Positions 13,244 to 25,462 of a stretch of 64,000 bases of DNA are shown in pieces; positions within the stretch are counted from its first letter, which is position 1, and the number at the start of each line of letters is the position of its first letter. This DNA is from Cupriavidus respiraculi. Its GTDB lineage: Bacteria > Pseudomonadota > Gammaproteobacteria > Burkholderiales > Burkholderiaceae. The notes beneath the pieces are model-generated. The model ran no database searches. It had not been told where the DNA came from and worked only from the letters and a program-made list of their open reading frames with translations. A program made the position numbers and the translations under genes. Location: NCBI RefSeq assembly GCF_914271545.1, contig NZ_CAJZAH010000006.1:157134-221133 (forward strand), in the 5' to 3' direction.

Positions 13244-13747
13244 GTGTTCTCCTCTTCCTATGCCCACGAATCGCCGCTGCCGCACCGGCTCTTTCTGCTG
13301 TTGACGGTGGTGTGGGCGGGCAGCCTGTGGACCACCGGCTACATGGTGGCGCCCACGCTGTTCTCCGTGCTCCCGGCCCGCGAGATGGCCGGCATGGTGG
13401 CGGGGCATTTGTTCCGCAGCCAGGCCATTCTCGGGGTCGTCGTCGGCGTGCTGCAACTGGCGCTGTGCAACGTGATGATCCGCCGCGGCGCCGAGCGCTA
13501 CCGCGCGCTGCGCTGGCTGGTGCTTGGCATGTTGTGCTGCGTGCTGGTGGGGTATTTCGGCATCCAGCCGTTCATGGAGAGCCTGCGGCAGAAGGCGGCG
13601 GCGCTGGGGATGGCGGTTTCCGCTTCCCCGTACCGCGGCCAGTTCGGCATGCTGCACGGCGTCTCCAGCGGCTTCTATCTGCTGCACAGCCTGCTGGCGC
13701 TGGCGCTGGTGTGGCGCAGTTCCGCGCCGCGGGCGTCGGGCGAGTAA
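13244..13747 (+). CDS. DUF4149 domain membrane protein
   Basis: A 167-residue integral membrane protein starting at GTG 13244, 13 bp after greA. Four hydrophobic segments are visible (about residues 16-36, 58-78, 88-108 and 140-158). A Trp-rich WAGSLWTTGYMVAPTLF stretch is typical of the DUF4149 family. Function is unknown. The greA-DUF4149-yhbY-rlmE order is one I associate with Burkholderiaceae. Confidence 0.75.
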   Translation: MFSSSYAHESPLPHRLFLLLTVVWAGSLWTTGYMVAPTLFSVLPAREMAGMVAGHLFRSQAILGVVVGVLQLALCNVMIRRGAERYRALRWLVLGMLCCVLVGYFGIQPFMESLRQKAAALGMAVSASPYRGQFGMLHGVSSGFYLLHSLLALALVWRSSAPRASGE

Positions 13748-13804
13748 GGCCCGCAGGTCAGGCCGGGGCGGCGGCGTTGCGCCGGCCGCCCGGAACGCGG
13801 GCGC

Positions 13805-14302
13805 TCAGTCGAGCGCCTTCTTTTTGGGGCTGGCCTGCCGGGTCTTGGCGCGCTTGACGTTGCCGCCGGCGGTGACGCGCTCGTTGCCGAGGACGGTGAC
13901 CGTGGAGCGGGTAGGGCGGCGATTCGGCGCGGCGCTGGGTTTGCGCACGGTGACCGTGCGCGGGGCGGCGCCACCGCGGGGGGCCATCCGGCCCAGGTCC
14001 TGCGGCTTGTTCTCCTTCAGGCGGGCCGGCCCGGGGCGCCAGACCACCAGCAGCTTGCCGATATGCTGGATCGGGGCGGCGTCCAGGCGGTCGCAGATTT
14101 CTTCATACATCGCGATGCGCGTCTCGCGCTCGTCGCCGAACACGCGGATCTTGATCAGGTCGTGCGAGGCGAGGCTGCGGTCGATCTCGGCCAGGACGGC
14201 CGGGGTCAGGCCCTCGGCACCGATCATCACGACGGGGTTCAGGCCATGGGCGCGCGAGCGAAGCTCGGAGCGCTGGGCGGGAATCAATTGAATGGCAGGC
14301 AT
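13805..14302 (-). CDS. yhbY: YhbY family ribosome-assembly RNA-binding protein with basic C-terminal tail
   Basis: A 165-residue protein. Residues 1-~100 are a CRM/YhbY domain (QRSELRSRAHGLNPVVMIG, the conserved surface GLTPAVLAEIDRSL and KIRVFGDERETR), which binds pre-50S rRNA in the family. Typical YhbY ends near 97 residues. Here a ~65-residue Lys/Arg/Pro-rich, probably disordered tail follows, with two TVTV repeats and a final SPKKKALD. The ATG at 14302 was chosen because the domain begins at MPAIQLIPAQR. It is divergent from rlmE, another 50S assembly gene, 248 bp away. Confidence 0.88.
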   Translation of the reverse strand: MPAIQLIPAQRSELRSRAHGLNPVVMIGAEGLTPAVLAEIDRSLASHDLIKIRVFGDERETRIAMYEEICDRLDAAPIQHIGKLLVVWRPGPARLKENKPQDLGRMAPRGGAAPRTVTVRKPSAAPNRRPTRSTVTVLGNERVTAGGNVKRAKTRQASPKKKALD

Positions 14303-14550
14303 AGTAGGGTAACGGGGCGCGTGAGGCGCGCTGAATATGGGGCTGACCGGCAGGCGCATCCAAACGGGGCGAGCGGGCAGCCAGGCGGCTGGTAAGGCGC
14401 AGGGTTTGCGCAACGGCGCGTATTATCCGTCAAACCGGCGCGGCCGGGCGGCAAAATCGGCAGGACAGGGAAAAAGGCGGGGAAAAAATCGCACGGCGCC
14501 GCACGGCACGGGCGGGATGGGTACCGCGGATCCCAAGCAGGCATTCTGGA

Positions 14551-15216
14551 ATGGCCAAAAACAAGTTCAATCAGTCGTGGCTGCACGACCATATCAACGA
14601 CCCCTACGTCAAAATGGCGCAGCGCGAGGGCTATCGCGCCCGCGCCGCCTACAAGCTCAAGGAGATCGACGAGGTCGACAAGCTGATCCAGCCGGGGCAG
14701 GTCATCGTGGACCTGGGCGCCGCGCCCGGTAGCTGGAGCCAATATGTGCGCAACAAGCTGGCGGCGTCGTCCCGCGCCCGGGATGGACATATCGACGGGG
14801 CGGTGATCGCCATCGACATGCTGCCGATGGAGCCGGTGGCCGACGTGTCCTTCATCCAGGGCGATTTCCGCGAGGAAGAGGTGTTCCGCCAGTTGGAGGC
14901 CATCGTGCTGGAGGCCTCGGGCGGCCGCAAGATCGACCTTGTTTTATCCGATATGGCCCCCAACCTATCGGGCGTGGCCTCGGCGGACGCGGCGCGCATG
15001 GAATATCTGTGCGACCTGGCGCTCGAATTTGCCCAGGCCCACCTGAAGCCCGACGGAGCATTGCTGGTAAAGTGCTTCCACGGCAGCGGCTACAGCCAGA
15101 TCGTGGAGAAGTTCAAGCGCCAGTTCAAGACGGTAGCCAAGCGTAAGCCCAAGGCGTCGCGCGACAAGTCGTCCGAAACCTTCATTCTGGGTCGTCAATT
15201 GAAGACCGTGGGTTGA
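14551..15216 (+). CDS. rlmE: 23S rRNA (uridine(2552)-2'-O)-methyltransferase
   Basis: A 221-residue FtsJ/RrmJ family SAM-dependent methyltransferase, slightly longer than E. coli RlmE. It shows the SAM motif [12 protein letters not shown] (~residue 52). The K-D-K-E catalytic set is visible as [24 protein letters not shown] and SSETFILG. It methylates U2552 in the A-loop of 23S rRNA during late 50S assembly. ftsH follows on the same strand, as in E. coli. Confidence 0.95.
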   Translation: MAKNKFNQSWLHDHINDPYVKMAQREGYRARAAYKLKEIDEVDKLIQPGQVIVDLGAAPGSWSQYVRNKLAASSRARDGHIDGAVIAIDMLPMEPVADVSFIQGDFREEEVFRQLEAIVLEASGGRKIDLVLSDMAPNLSGVASADAARMEYLCDLALEFAQAHLKPDGALLVKCFHGSGYSQIVEKFKRQFKTVAKRKPKASRDKSSETFILGRQLKTVG

Positions 15217-15337
15217 ACCCGGCACTATCGGGCCGCCTATCGGTCCGATAAAAACGCTATTCGCCCTTCGGGGCGGGCGCTGCATTACAATGCAATGCAG
15301 CTATCCGTTGGCAAGGCATTTGCAAAGGAGTTCGGCC

Positions 15338-17221
<1,884 letters not shown>

Positions 17222-17264
17222 CCGCAATACCGGCAAGCCAGCGCTGATTGCGCCGGCTGCCGAC

Positions 17265-17293
17265 AAGCCGGTGCCTTGCGCACCGGCTTTTTT
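17265..17293 (+). terminator. Intrinsic terminator after ftsH
   Basis: A perfect 10-bp stem (AAGCCGGTGC / GCACCGGCTT) with loop CTTGC ends in a run of T at 17288-17293. It lies 43 bp after the ftsH stop and separates ftsH from folP. Confidence 0.92.
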
Positions 17294-17371
17294 CGTTCAG
17301 CGGCCGCTGATTCGCCTTGCCCGACGGTGGCCCGCCACACGGGCCGCCGTCCCGCCATCACGGGTTCCATC

Positions 17372-18229
17372 TTGCCGACTTCCTTCTTCCAGTGCGGGCG
17401 CTACCGCTTCGCACTCGACCGCCGCCCCCTGGTGATGGGCATCCTGAACGTCACGCCGGACTCCTTTTCGGACGGCGGGCAGCATGCCACGCGCGACACC
17501 GCGCTGCGCCATGCCGAGGCGATGATCGCTGAGGGCGTGGACGTCATCGACATCGGTGGCGAGTCCAGCCGGCCCGGCTCCGTGTCCCTGCCGCTCGACG
17601 AAGAACTGGCGCGCGTGATACCTGTCGTGGAGGCGCTGCGCGATTGCGGCAAGCCGCTCTCGGTCGACACCTACAAGCCCGAGGTCATGCGCGCCGCGCT
17701 GGCTGCGGGGGCAGACCTGATCAACGATATCTGGGGCTTCCGGATGCCGGGCGCCATCGAGGCGGTGGCGGCGGGCGACGCTGGGCTGTGCGTGATGCAT
17801 ATGCAGCGCGATCCCGCCACGATGCAGGAAGACCCCCATTACGACGACGTGGTCGGCGAGGTACAAGCCTTTCTGGCCGAACGGGTCGCCGCGCTGCGGG
17901 CTGCCGGCGTGGCCGACGAACGCATCACGCTGGACCCGGGCTTCGGTTTCGGCAAGACGCCGGATCACAACCTGCGCCTGCTCGGACAGTTGCCCCGCCT
18001 GGGCGTGGACGGTCTGCCACTGCTGGTGGGGCTGTCGCGCAAGTCCACGCTGGGCCGGATCCTGGGAGGCCGCCCGCCGCAGGGCCGCGTCGCGGCCAGC
18101 GTGGCGGCGGCGGTGTGCGCGGCGGAGCGCGGGGCCTATATCGTGCGGGTGCATGACGTACAGCCCACCGTGGACGCGATCCGGACATGGTGGGCGGTGC
18201 GCCAGGAAGCCGTGCCGGCCGTGGAGTGA
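17372..18229 (+). CDS. folP: Dihydropteroate synthase
   Basis: A 285-residue TIM-barrel enzyme that joins p-aminobenzoate to the pterin in folate synthesis (the sulfonamide target). The signatures are [47 protein letters not shown] and [10 protein letters not shown]. The start chosen is TTG at 17372, giving [18 protein letters not shown] before the first strand; the ribosome site is weak. The next in-frame ATG (17434) would delete the start of the barrel, and longer upstream starts fall inside the ftsH terminator region. Confidence 0.93.
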   Translation: MPTSFFQCGRYRFALDRRPLVMGILNVTPDSFSDGGQHATRDTALRHAEAMIAEGVDVIDIGGESSRPGSVSLPLDEELARVIPVVEALRDCGKPLSVDTYKPEVMRAALAAGADLINDIWGFRMPGAIEAVAAGDAGLCVMHMQRDPATMQEDPHYDDVVGEVQAFLAERVAALRAAGVADERITLDPGFGFGKTPDHNLRLLGQLPRLGVDGLPLLVGLSRKSTLGRILGGRPPQGRVAASVAAAVCAAERGAYIVRVHDVQPTVDAIRTWWAVRQEAVPAVE

Positions 18230-18351
18230 CCGCCCTCGAGGCGACGAGAATCGATAACGCAAACGACCCACAACCAAAATCACAGCGGGATCGCGGAAGC
18301 CGGGCTGGTCCGGCGCGCGTGACCCGCGCAGAACAATACGGAGAGGAACGT

Positions 18352-19698
18352 ATGACTCGCAAATATTTCGGGACTGATGGCGTGCGGGGCAGGGTAGGCG
18401 AGGCGCCGATCACGCCGGACTTCGTGATGCGCCTGGGCTACGCCGCCGGCAAGGTGCTGGCGCTGGGCGCGAAGCAGCAGTCTCAGGGCCGCCCCACCGT
18501 GCTGATCGGCAAGGACACGCGCATTTCCGGCTATATGCTCGAAGCGGCGCTGGAGGCCGGCTTCACGTCGGCCGGCGTGCACGTGCTGCTGACCGGGCCG
18601 TTGCCCACGCCAGGCGTGGCGTATCTGACCCGGGCGCTGCGCCTGGCGGCCGGCGTGGTGATATCCGCCAGCCACAATCCCTACTACGACAACGGCATCA
18701 AGTTCTTCTCGTCCGGCGGCGACAAGCTGCCCGACGAGGTGGAACTGGCGATCGAGGCGGAACTGGAGAAGCCGATGATCTGCGTGCGCTCGGACGACCT
18801 GGGCCGGGCGCGGCGCATCGAGGATGCGGCGGGCCGCTATATCGAGTTCTGCAAGAGCACTTTCCCCTACGATCTGGACCTGCATCAGCTCAAGCTGGTG
18901 GTGGACTGCGCCCATGGCGCGGCGTACCACATCGCACCGCACGTCTTCCATGAACTGGGCGCGGAGGTCATCACGATCGGCAACCAGCCCGACGGCCGCA
19001 ATATCAACGCCGGCTACGGCGCGACGGCGCCGGAAAAGCTGATCGAGGCGGTCAAGACCCATGGCGCGGCGTTGGGTCTCGCCTTCGACGGCGATGCCGA
19101 CCGGCTGCAGATGGTGGACGCGAGCGGGCGCCTGTTCAACGGCGACGAACTGCTCTACGCCATCGTCCAGGACCGTCTTGCGGCCGGCCAGCCCGTGCAG
19201 GGCGTGGTGGGCACGCTGATGACCAATATGGCCATCGAACTGGCGCTGCAACGCCAGGGTGTGGAGCTGGTGCGCGCCAAGGTGGGCGACCGCTACGTGC
19301 TGGAGGAACTGAACAAGCGCGGCTGGGTGGTGGGGGGCGAGGGCTCGGGCCATCTGCTGTGCCTGGACCGGCATAGCACGGGCGACGGCATCGTGTCCGC
19401 GCTGCAGGTGCTGGCGGCGCTGCGGCGCAGCGGCAAGACGCTGGCGCAGATGCTGGAGGGCGTGTCGCTGTTCCCCCAGACGCTGATCAACGTGCGCGTG
19501 GAAAAGGGCTTCGACTGGCAGACGCACGCCGGCCTGAGCGCCGCCCGCGCGGCGGTGGAGCCGGAACTGGCCGGCAAGGGCCGCGTCCTGATCCGGGCCT
19601 CCGGCACGGAGCCCGTGGTTCGGGTGATGGTGGAAGCCGAGCAGGTAGAGACTGCCGAACGCGCGGCGCAGACGCTCGCGGATGCGTTGCGTGCCTGA
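18352..19698 (+). CDS. glmM: Phosphoglucosamine mutase
   Basis: A 448-residue alpha-D-phosphohexomutase that converts glucosamine-6-phosphate to glucosamine-1-phosphate for peptidoglycan and LPS precursors. It starts with the family signature [10 protein letters not shown]. The phosphoserine loop [14 protein letters not shown] (~residue 102), the metal loop FDGDADR, the sugar-binding GGEGSGH and the C-terminal phosphate loop [11 protein letters not shown] are all present. The ATG at 18352 has AGAGG upstream. The folP-glmM order is the same as in many proteobacteria. Confidence 0.96.
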   Translation: MTRKYFGTDGVRGRVGEAPITPDFVMRLGYAAGKVLALGAKQQSQGRPTVLIGKDTRISGYMLEAALEAGFTSAGVHVLLTGPLPTPGVAYLTRALRLAAGVVISASHNPYYDNGIKFFSSGGDKLPDEVELAIEAELEKPMICVRSDDLGRARRIEDAAGRYIEFCKSTFPYDLDLHQLKLVVDCAHGAAYHIAPHVFHELGAEVITIGNQPDGRNINAGYGATAPEKLIEAVKTHGAALGLAFDGDADRLQMVDASGRLFNGDELLYAIVQDRLAAGQPVQGVVGTLMTNMAIELALQRQGVELVRAKVGDRYVLEELNKRGWVVGGEGSGHLLCLDRHSTGDGIVSALQVLAALRRSGKTLAQMLEGVSLFPQTLINVRVEKGFDWQTHAGLSAARAAVEPELAGKGRVLIRASGTEPVVRVMVEAEQVETAERAAQTLADALRA

Positions 19699-19720
19699 AA
19701 GAGCACATATTGGTGACAAA

Positions 19721-19746
19721 AACGCCGGCCGAGCCGGCGTTTTTTT
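19721..19746 (+). terminator. Intrinsic terminator after glmM
   Basis: A perfect 8-bp stem ACGCCGGC / GCCGGCGT with loop CGA is followed by six T. It isolates glmM from the phosphate operon. Confidence 0.93.
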
Positions 19747-19811
19747 ATGGCGCTTTCATAACACCGAAACAGAAAACAAAAATTAAGGCCAGGCTTCAAG
19801 AACATTTCGCG

Positions 19812-19845
19812 ATGTCATGGAACTGTCACAGTCAGAGCCTAAAGT
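19812..19845 (+). promoter_or_regulatory. PhoB box and -10 element of the pst operon
   Basis: ATGTCATGGAACTGTCAC (19812-19829) holds two TGTCA half-sites 11 bp apart and fits the E. coli Pho box (CTGTCAT-N4-CTGTCAC) closely. Ten bases later TAAAGT (19840-19845) stands where the -10 of PhoB-dependent promoters lies. The predicted start is near 19852. Confidence 0.8.
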
Positions 19846-19850
19846 TCGGG

Positions 19851-19868
19851 ATGTCAAAAATCTGTCAT
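19851..19868 (+). promoter_or_regulatory. Second PhoB-box-like site in the pstS leader
   Basis: ATGTCAAAAATCTGTCAT again shows two TGTCA half-sites 11 bp apart. No -10-like hexamer follows at the expected distance. It overlaps the predicted transcription start of the upstream Pho promoter, so it may modulate rather than activate. Confidence 0.6.
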
Positions 19869-19896
19869 TCCCCAACCAATGTTCTCTGGAGGACAT

Positions 19897-20931
19897 ATGA
19901 AGCTGGTCAAGACTGCCGTAGCGGGCATCGTTTCGTTGATGACGGTGGGTTCCGCGTTTGCGGCAGAAATCACCGGTGCAGGCGCGTCTTTCCCCGCGCC
20001 CGTCTATTCCAAGTGGGCCGACGCCTACCAAAAGGCAACGGGTAACAAGGTCAACTATCAATCCATCGGTTCGTCGGGCGGCATCAAGCAGATCAATGCC
20101 AAGACGGTCGATTTCGGCGCCTCGGACGCTCCCCTGAAGGACGAGCAACTGGCCAAGGACGGTCTGGTCCAGTTCCCGACGGTCATCGGCGGCGTGGTCC
20201 CCGTGGTCAACCTGCAAGGCTTCAAGCCGGGCGACCTGACCATCAACGGCGAAGTGCTCGCCAACATCTACCTCGGCAAGATCAAGAAGTGGGACGATCC
20301 CGCGATCAAGGCGCTGAACCCCAACGCCAAGCTGCCGAGCCAGGACATCCTGCCGGTGCGCCGCGCCGACGGTTCGGGCACCACCTTCATCTTCACCAAC
20401 TACCTGTCCAAGGTCAGCGCGGACTGGAAGAACTCGGTGGGCGAAGGCACCACGGTGAACTGGCCGGGTGGCGGCACGGGCGGCAAGGGCAATGAAGGCG
20501 TGGCCGCCTTCGTGCAGCGCCTGAACGGTGCGATCGGCTACGTCGAGTACGCCTACGCCAAGCAGAACAAGATGACCCACCTGAACATGAAGAATGCTTC
20601 GGGCGCGGTGGTTCAGCCGAGCGACGACTCCTTCAAGGCCGCCGCCGCCGGTGCGGACTGGAGCAAGACGTACTACCAGATCCTGACCGAGCAGCCCGGC
20701 AAGGACGCCTGGCCGATCGCGGGCGCCACCTTCGTCCTGGTCCACAAGAGCCAGGCGAAGCCGGAGCAGGGCACCGAAGTGCTGAAGTTCTTCGACTGGG
20801 CCTACAAGAACGGCGGCACGATGGCGTCGGACCTGGACTACGTGCCGATGCCCGAGGCCGTGGTCAAGCAGATCCGCGCCACCTGGTCGAACAGCGTCAA
20901 GGACGCGTCCGGCAAGGCCGTGTTCAACTAA
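19897..20931 (+). CDS. pstS: Phosphate ABC transporter periplasmic substrate-binding protein
   Basis: A 344-residue PstS that delivers phosphate to PstCAB. A signal peptide ([19 protein letters not shown], predicted cut after AFA|AE) is followed by the mature start [20 protein letters not shown]. The phosphate-contact segments [19 protein letters not shown] and [16 protein letters not shown] are present. The ATG at 19897 has GGAGGA just upstream. It is the first gene of the Pho block behind two Pho-box-like sites. Confidence 0.96.
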   Translation: MKLVKTAVAGIVSLMTVGSAFAAEITGAGASFPAPVYSKWADAYQKATGNKVNYQSIGSSGGIKQINAKTVDFGASDAPLKDEQLAKDGLVQFPTVIGGVVPVVNLQGFKPGDLTINGEVLANIYLGKIKKWDDPAIKALNPNAKLPSQDILPVRRADGSGTTFIFTNYLSKVSADWKNSVGEGTTVNWPGGGTGGKGNEGVAAFVQRLNGAIGYVEYAYAKQNKMTHLNMKNASGAVVQPSDDSFKAAAAGADWSKTYYQILTEQPGKDAWPIAGATFVLVHKSQAKPEQGTEVLKFFDWAYKNGGTMASDLDYVPMPEAVVKQIRATWSNSVKDASGKAVFN

Positions 20932-20942
20932 GCGGCGCCCGA

Positions 20943-20978
20943 GCCCTGCCTGCCCGTGCGTGTTCCGGGCGGCAGGGC
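20943..20978 (+). repeat. Stem-loop between pstS and pstC
   Basis: GCCCTGCC (20943-20950) pairs with GGCAGGGC (20971-20978), and GCCCG with CGGGC inside. No T-run follows. It resembles processing or mRNA-stabilising hairpins that let pstS be expressed above the downstream permease genes. Confidence 0.6.
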
Positions 20979-21050
20979 CCACCGTCCCGCCTTATCGCAC
21001 CATCGCTCGCCCGCTAGGGCGCTTCTCCGAACCGAACGTTCTCGATCACC

Positions 21051-22016
21051 ATGGCGACTCCGACCGATTTTCCAGCCGTGCGCGCACCCAGCCGTACCGG
21101 CGACCTGCTGTTCGGTGGCCTGACGCGCGGCGCCGCGATCGTGACGCTGCTCCTGCTCGGGGGCATCATCATTTCTCTGGCCGTCAGCGCCTGGCCCTCG
21201 ATCCAGGCGTTCGGCATCAGTTTCCTGTGGTCGTCGGAGTGGGATCCGCCGGCCGACGTCTACGGTGCGCTGGTACCCATCTACGGCACCATCGTCACCA
21301 GCCTGATCGCGCTGATCATCGCCGTGCCGGTGAGCTTCGGCATCGCGCTGTTCCTCACCGAGCTGTCGCCCGCGTGGCTGCGCCGCCCGCTGGGCACGGC
21401 GATCGAACTGCTGGCCGCGGTGCCTTCCATCGTCTACGGCATGTGGGGCCTGCTGGTGTTCGCGCCGCTGTTCGGGGAGTACTTCCAGAAGCCGCTCGCC
21501 AACACCGTCGGCCAGCTGCCGCTGATCGGCAAGCTGTTCCAGGGGGCGCCGCTGGGCATCGGCCTGCTGTGCGCGGGCGTGATCCTGGCGATCATGATCA
21601 TTCCCTACATCGCCGCGGTGATGCGCGACGTGTTCGAGGTCACGCCGGTGCTGCTGAAGGAATCGGCCTACGGCGTGGGCTGCACGACGTGGGAAGTCAT
21701 GTGGAACGTGGTGCTGCCCTACACGCGCGCCGGTGTGATCGGCGGCATCATGCTCGGCCTGGGCCGGGCGCTGGGCGAGACCATGGCCGTGACCTTCGTG
21801 ATCGGCAACACCAATCTGCTGGACAACGTCTCGCTGTTTTCCCCCGGCAATAGCATCACCTCGGCGCTCGCCAACGAATTCGCCGAGGCCGGCGCGGGCC
21901 TGCATACCGCCGCGCTGATGGAGCTGGGCCTGATCCTGTTCTTCATCACCTTCGTGGTGCTGGCGCTGTCGAAGGTCCTGCTGATGCGCCTTGCCAAGAA
22001 TGAGGGCACGAAATGA
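21051..22016 (+). CDS. pstC: Phosphate ABC transporter permease PstC
   Basis: A 321-residue inner-membrane permease with about six transmembrane segments. It has the MetI-like permease domain and the EAA loop region ([32 protein letters not shown]) that contacts PstB. Phosphate-permease wording such as [19 protein letters not shown] is clear. The ATG at 21051 has no obvious ribosome site. Its stop overlaps the pstA start by 4 bp. Confidence 0.95.
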   Translation: MATPTDFPAVRAPSRTGDLLFGGLTRGAAIVTLLLLGGIIISLAVSAWPSIQAFGISFLWSSEWDPPADVYGALVPIYGTIVTSLIALIIAVPVSFGIALFLTELSPAWLRRPLGTAIELLAAVPSIVYGMWGLLVFAPLFGEYFQKPLANTVGQLPLIGKLFQGAPLGIGLLCAGVILAIMIIPYIAAVMRDVFEVTPVLLKESAYGVGCTTWEVMWNVVLPYTRAGVIGGIMLGLGRALGETMAVTFVIGNTNLLDNVSLFSPGNSITSALANEFAEAGAGLHTAALMELGLILFFITFVVLALSKVLLMRLAKNEGTK

Positions 22017-22924
22017 ACCAAGCCACCGCTACCGCGTCGCCGGCAACGGCCTCGTCCATTCCCGCCGTGCGGGCCGATGCGGACGCCGTGCGCACCCGCC
22101 TGCAGGCGCGCCGCCGCCGCATCAATGTCTACGCGCTGACCGCTTCGCTGGCCGCGATGGCCTTCGGCCTGTTCTGGCTGGCGTGGATCCTGTGGACCAC
22201 GGTGAGCCTGGGCATCGGCGGCCTGTCGTGGGAGCTGTTCACCGAGATGACGCCGGCGCCGAATACCGCCGGCGGTGGCCTGGCCAACGCCATCTACGGC
22301 AGCTTCGTGATGGTCGGCATGGCCACGCTGCTGGGCACGCCGCTGGGCATCCTGGCCGGCATCTACCTGGCCGAATACGGCCAGAAGTCGGCGCTCGCCA
22401 GCCTGATCCGCTTCATCAACGACATCCTGCTGTCGGCGCCGTCCATCGTGATCGGCCTGTTCGTGTACGCGCTGGTGGTGACCCGCATGGGCCATTTCTC
22501 GGCGTGGGCGGGCATCTGCGCGCTGGCGCTGCTGCAGATTCCGATCGTGGTGCGCACCACCGAAAACATGCTGAACCTGGTGCCCAACGCGCTGCGCGAG
22601 GCCGCCTTCGCGCTGGGCACGCCGAAGTGGAAGATGGTCCTGTCGATCACGGTGAAGTCGTCCTACGCGGGCATCATCACCGGCGTGCTGCTGGCGGTGG
22701 CGCGCATCGCCGGCGAAACGGCGCCGCTGCTGTTCACCGCGCTGTCGAACCAGTTCTGGACGACGGACCTGAACAAGCCGATGGCCAACCTGCCGGTGAC
22801 GATCTTCCGCTTCGCCATGAGTCCCTTCACCGAATGGCAGCAGCTTGCCTGGGCGGGGGTGTTCCTGATTACCCTGGGCGTGCTGGCCCTGAACATCCTG
22901 GCACGCGTGCTGTTCAAGAAGTAA
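22013..22924 (+). CDS. pstA: Phosphate ABC transporter permease PstA
   Basis: A 303-residue permease, partner of PstC. After a ~35-residue cytoplasmic N-terminus, about six transmembrane segments follow. Recognisable are [27 protein letters not shown] and the coupling loop [20 protein letters not shown]. It is translationally coupled to pstC through an ATGA overlap. Confidence 0.95.
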   Translation: MNQATATASPATASSIPAVRADADAVRTRLQARRRRINVYALTASLAAMAFGLFWLAWILWTTVSLGIGGLSWELFTEMTPAPNTAGGGLANAIYGSFVMVGMATLLGTPLGILAGIYLAEYGQKSALASLIRFINDILLSAPSIVIGLFVYALVVTRMGHFSAWAGICALALLQIPIVVRTTENMLNLVPNALREAAFALGTPKWKMVLSITVKSSYAGIITGVLLAVARIAGETAPLLFTALSNQFWTTDLNKPMANLPVTIFRFAMSPFTEWQQLAWAGVFLITLGVLALNILARVLFKK

Positions 22925-23003
22925 GACGGGAAGCGCCGGGCGCCACCATGCGGCGGCGTCCGCCACCGGTCCGACTCCAACAGATTCCAAGCGAGACACA
23001 AGC

Positions 23004-23792
23004 ATGACCTCCACCGTCATCGATATTCCCGACAGCGTCCGCGCCAAGATCGACGTGCGCAACCTGAACTTCTACTACGGCCAGTTCCATGCGCTGAAGA
23101 ACATCAACATGTCGATCCCCGACCGCAAGGTGACGGCCTTCATCGGCCCGTCCGGTTGCGGCAAATCGACCCTGCTGCGCACGCTGAACAAGATGTACGC
23201 GCTCTATCCGGAGCAGCGCGCCGAGGGCGAGATCAACATGGATGGCGAGAACCTGCTGACCTCGCGCCAGGACATCGCGCTGCTGCGCGCCAAGGTGGGC
23301 ATGGTGTTCCAGAAGCCGACGCCGTTCCCGATGTCCATCTACGACAACATCGCCTTCGGCGTGCGCCTGTTCGAGAAGCTGTCGCGCTCCGAGATGGACG
23401 ACCGCGTGGAATGGGCGCTGACCAAGGCGGCGCTGTGGAACGAGGCCAAGGACAAGCTGCACCAGTCGGGCTATGGCCTCTCCGGCGGCCAGCAGCAGCG
23501 CCTGTGCATCGCGCGCGGCATCGCCATCCGCCCCGAAGTGCTGCTGCTGGACGAGCCGTGCTCCGCGCTGGACCCGATCTCGACGGGCCGCATCGAGGAA
23601 CTGATCGCGGAACTGAAGGACGAGTACACCGTGGTGATCGTCACTCATAATATGCAACAGGCGGCGCGCTGCTCGGACTTCACCGCCTACATGTATCTGG
23701 GCGAGATGATCGAGTTCGGCGAGACGGAAAAGATCTTCATCAAGCCGCACCGCAAGGAAACGGAAGACTACATCACCGGCCGTTTCGGCTGA
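23004..23792 (+). CDS. pstB: Phosphate ABC transporter ATP-binding protein PstB
   Basis: A 262-residue ATPase of the phosphate importer. Walker [13 protein letters not shown], the signature [15 protein letters not shown], Walker [14 protein letters not shown] and the switch His ([15 protein letters not shown]) are all intact. The start ATG at 23004 gives the usual ~20-residue lead before [11 protein letters not shown]. It is 79 bp after pstA in the same operon. Confidence 0.97.
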   Translation: MTSTVIDIPDSVRAKIDVRNLNFYYGQFHALKNINMSIPDRKVTAFIGPSGCGKSTLLRTLNKMYALYPEQRAEGEINMDGENLLTSRQDIALLRAKVGMVFQKPTPFPMSIYDNIAFGVRLFEKLSRSEMDDRVEWALTKAALWNEAKDKLHQSGYGLSGGQQQRLCIARGIAIRPEVLLLDEPCSALDPISTGRIEELIAELKDEYTVVIVTHNMQQAARCSDFTAYMYLGEMIEFGETEKIFIKPHRKETEDYITGRFG

Positions 23793-23846
23793 TCGCAAGC
23801 GACAGGCCAAGGCATCGATCCAACCCTTGGCGGCCAGGAGAACATC

Positions 23847-24551
23847 ATGACGGACAAGCATTTGTCGACCCAGTTCGACGCCGACCTCAACGCCATCAGC
23901 ACCAAGCTGTTGCAGATGGGCGGTCTGGTGGAATCGCAGATCGAGGTCGCCATGAAGGCGCTCGCCGACTTCGACGGCGCGCTGGCCGACCAGGTGATCG
24001 CGCGCGAGCACAGCCTCAATGCGCTGGAGCTGGAGATCGACGCGGACTGCGGCAATATCATCGCGCGGCGCCAGCCCACCGCGCGCGACCTGCGCCTGGT
24101 GATGGCGATCTCCAAGACCATCACCAACCTGGAGCGCGCCGGCGACGAGGCCGAGAAGGTGGCCAAGCGCACCAAGCACATGATGGAAGATCCGGCCGCG
24201 CACGCCATCAACTACTCCGAGGTCAAGGTCTCGGGCGCGATGGCGGTGGCGCTGCTGCGTCAGGCGCTGGACGCGTTCGCCCGCCTGGATACCGTGGCCG
24301 CGGCCCGCATCGTGCAGGAAGACAAGGCCATCGACGAGGAATTCCGTGCCTTCGTGCGCAAGCTGATCACGTACATGATGGAAGACCCGCGCACCATCTC
24401 CGTGGCGCTGGATTTTCTCTTCATCGCCAAGGCGATCGAGCGCATTGGCGACCATGCCAAGAACATCGCCGAATTCATCATCTACATCGTCAAGGGCACC
24501 GATGTCCGCCATTCCTCGCGCGAGGACATGGAGCGGGAAGCGTTGAGCTGA
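23847..24551 (+). CDS. phoU: Phosphate transport and signalling regulator PhoU
   Basis: A 234-residue all-helical protein made of two PhoU three-helix repeats (about residues 15-105 and 120-215). Metal-contact type acidic segments are visible (ERAGDEAEKVAKRT and ERIGDHAKNIAEFI). In the family it couples PstSCAB status to PhoR and damps the Pho response when phosphate is plentiful. GGAGA precedes the ATG at 23847. Confidence 0.95.
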   Translation: MTDKHLSTQFDADLNAISTKLLQMGGLVESQIEVAMKALADFDGALADQVIAREHSLNALELEIDADCGNIIARRQPTARDLRLVMAISKTITNLERAGDEAEKVAKRTKHMMEDPAAHAINYSEVKVSGAMAVALLRQALDAFARLDTVAAARIVQEDKAIDEEFRAFVRKLITYMMEDPRTISVALDFLFIAKAIERIGDHAKNIAEFIIYIVKGTDVRHSSREDMEREALS

Positions 24552-24579
24552 CCGGCGCCCATCGCGGAGAAACATGCAC

Positions 24580-25287
24580 ATGCCAAGCAGCATCCTGGTA
24601 GTCGAAGACGAACCGGCCATCGCGGAACTGATCGCGGTGAACCTGCAGCACGCGGGCCATTATCCGATCCGTGCCTACAACGCCGAGCAGGCACTGTCGC
24701 TGATGAGCGATGTGCTGCCCGACCTCGTATTGCTGGACTGGATGCTGCCCGGCAAGTCGGGCGCCGTCTTCGCGAAGGAATTGCGCAACAACGAGCGCAC
24801 GCGGCAGATTCCCATCATCATGCTGACCGCCCGCAGCGAGGAGCAGGACAAGGTGATGGGTCTGGAGGCTGGCGCCGACGACTACGTGACCAAGCCGTTC
24901 TCGCCCAAGGAACTGCTGGCGCGCATCAAGGCGGTGCTGCGCCGCCGCGCGCCCCAGCTCACCGACGACGTGGTCGCCATCAACGGCCTGCGGCTGGACC
25001 CGGCCACGCACCGCGTGACCGGCCAGGACGAAAGCGGTCCGATCAAGCTGGATCTCGGCCCGACCGAATTCCGCCTGCTGCATTTCCTGATGACGCATCC
25101 CGAGCGCGTGCACAGCCGCTCGCAGCTGCTCGACCAGGTCTGGGGCGACCATGTGTTCGTCGAAGAGCGTACCGTCGACGTGCATATCAAGCGGCTGCGC
25201 GCGGCGCTCACGCCCGGGGGCTACAGCAACATGATCGAGACGGTGCGCGGCAGCGGCTACCGGCTGGCGAAGGCGCCCAACCACTGA
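24580..25287 (+). CDS. phoB: Phosphate regulon response regulator PhoB
   Basis: A 235-residue OmpR-class regulator. The receiver domain has the acidic pair VVEDEPAI, the phospho-acceptor Asp in LLDWMLPG (~residue 51), and the TAR and KPF switch residues. The winged-helix DNA-binding domain (about 130-230) ends with RTVDVHIKRLRAAL and VRGSGYRL. I prefer ATG 24580 over ATG 24574, because GGAGA at 24566-24570 is 9 nt from the former and only 3 nt from the latter. It binds the Pho boxes described in this window. Confidence 0.94.
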   Translation: MPSSILVVEDEPAIAELIAVNLQHAGHYPIRAYNAEQALSLMSDVLPDLVLLDWMLPGKSGAVFAKELRNNERTRQIPIIMLTARSEEQDKVMGLEAGADDYVTKPFSPKELLARIKAVLRRRAPQLTDDVVAINGLRLDPATHRVTGQDESGPIKLDLGPTEFRLLHFLMTHPERVHSRSQLLDQVWGDHVFVEERTVDVHIKRLRAALTPGGYSNMIETVRGSGYRLAKAPNH

Positions 25288-25462
25288 GGCAGCCGTCCGG
25301 CTTCATCCCGAAGTCATCTGGACGTCTCCAGCACGGGCCCCGCCGCGAGCGGGGCAACGCGGCGGCGGACGCGGCGGCCCCGGCCGTCGCGCTCCGCCGG
25401 TTTCGTGGCACACTGCTGCGCATCGCGCGCCGCGGTGCGGCCTGCCAGCCATCCCTGTCTTC

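Noticed and set aside
17276-17371. Longer folP starting in the ftsH-folP spacer
   Set aside because: Those codons overlap the ftsH terminator and have no dihydropteroate synthase character.
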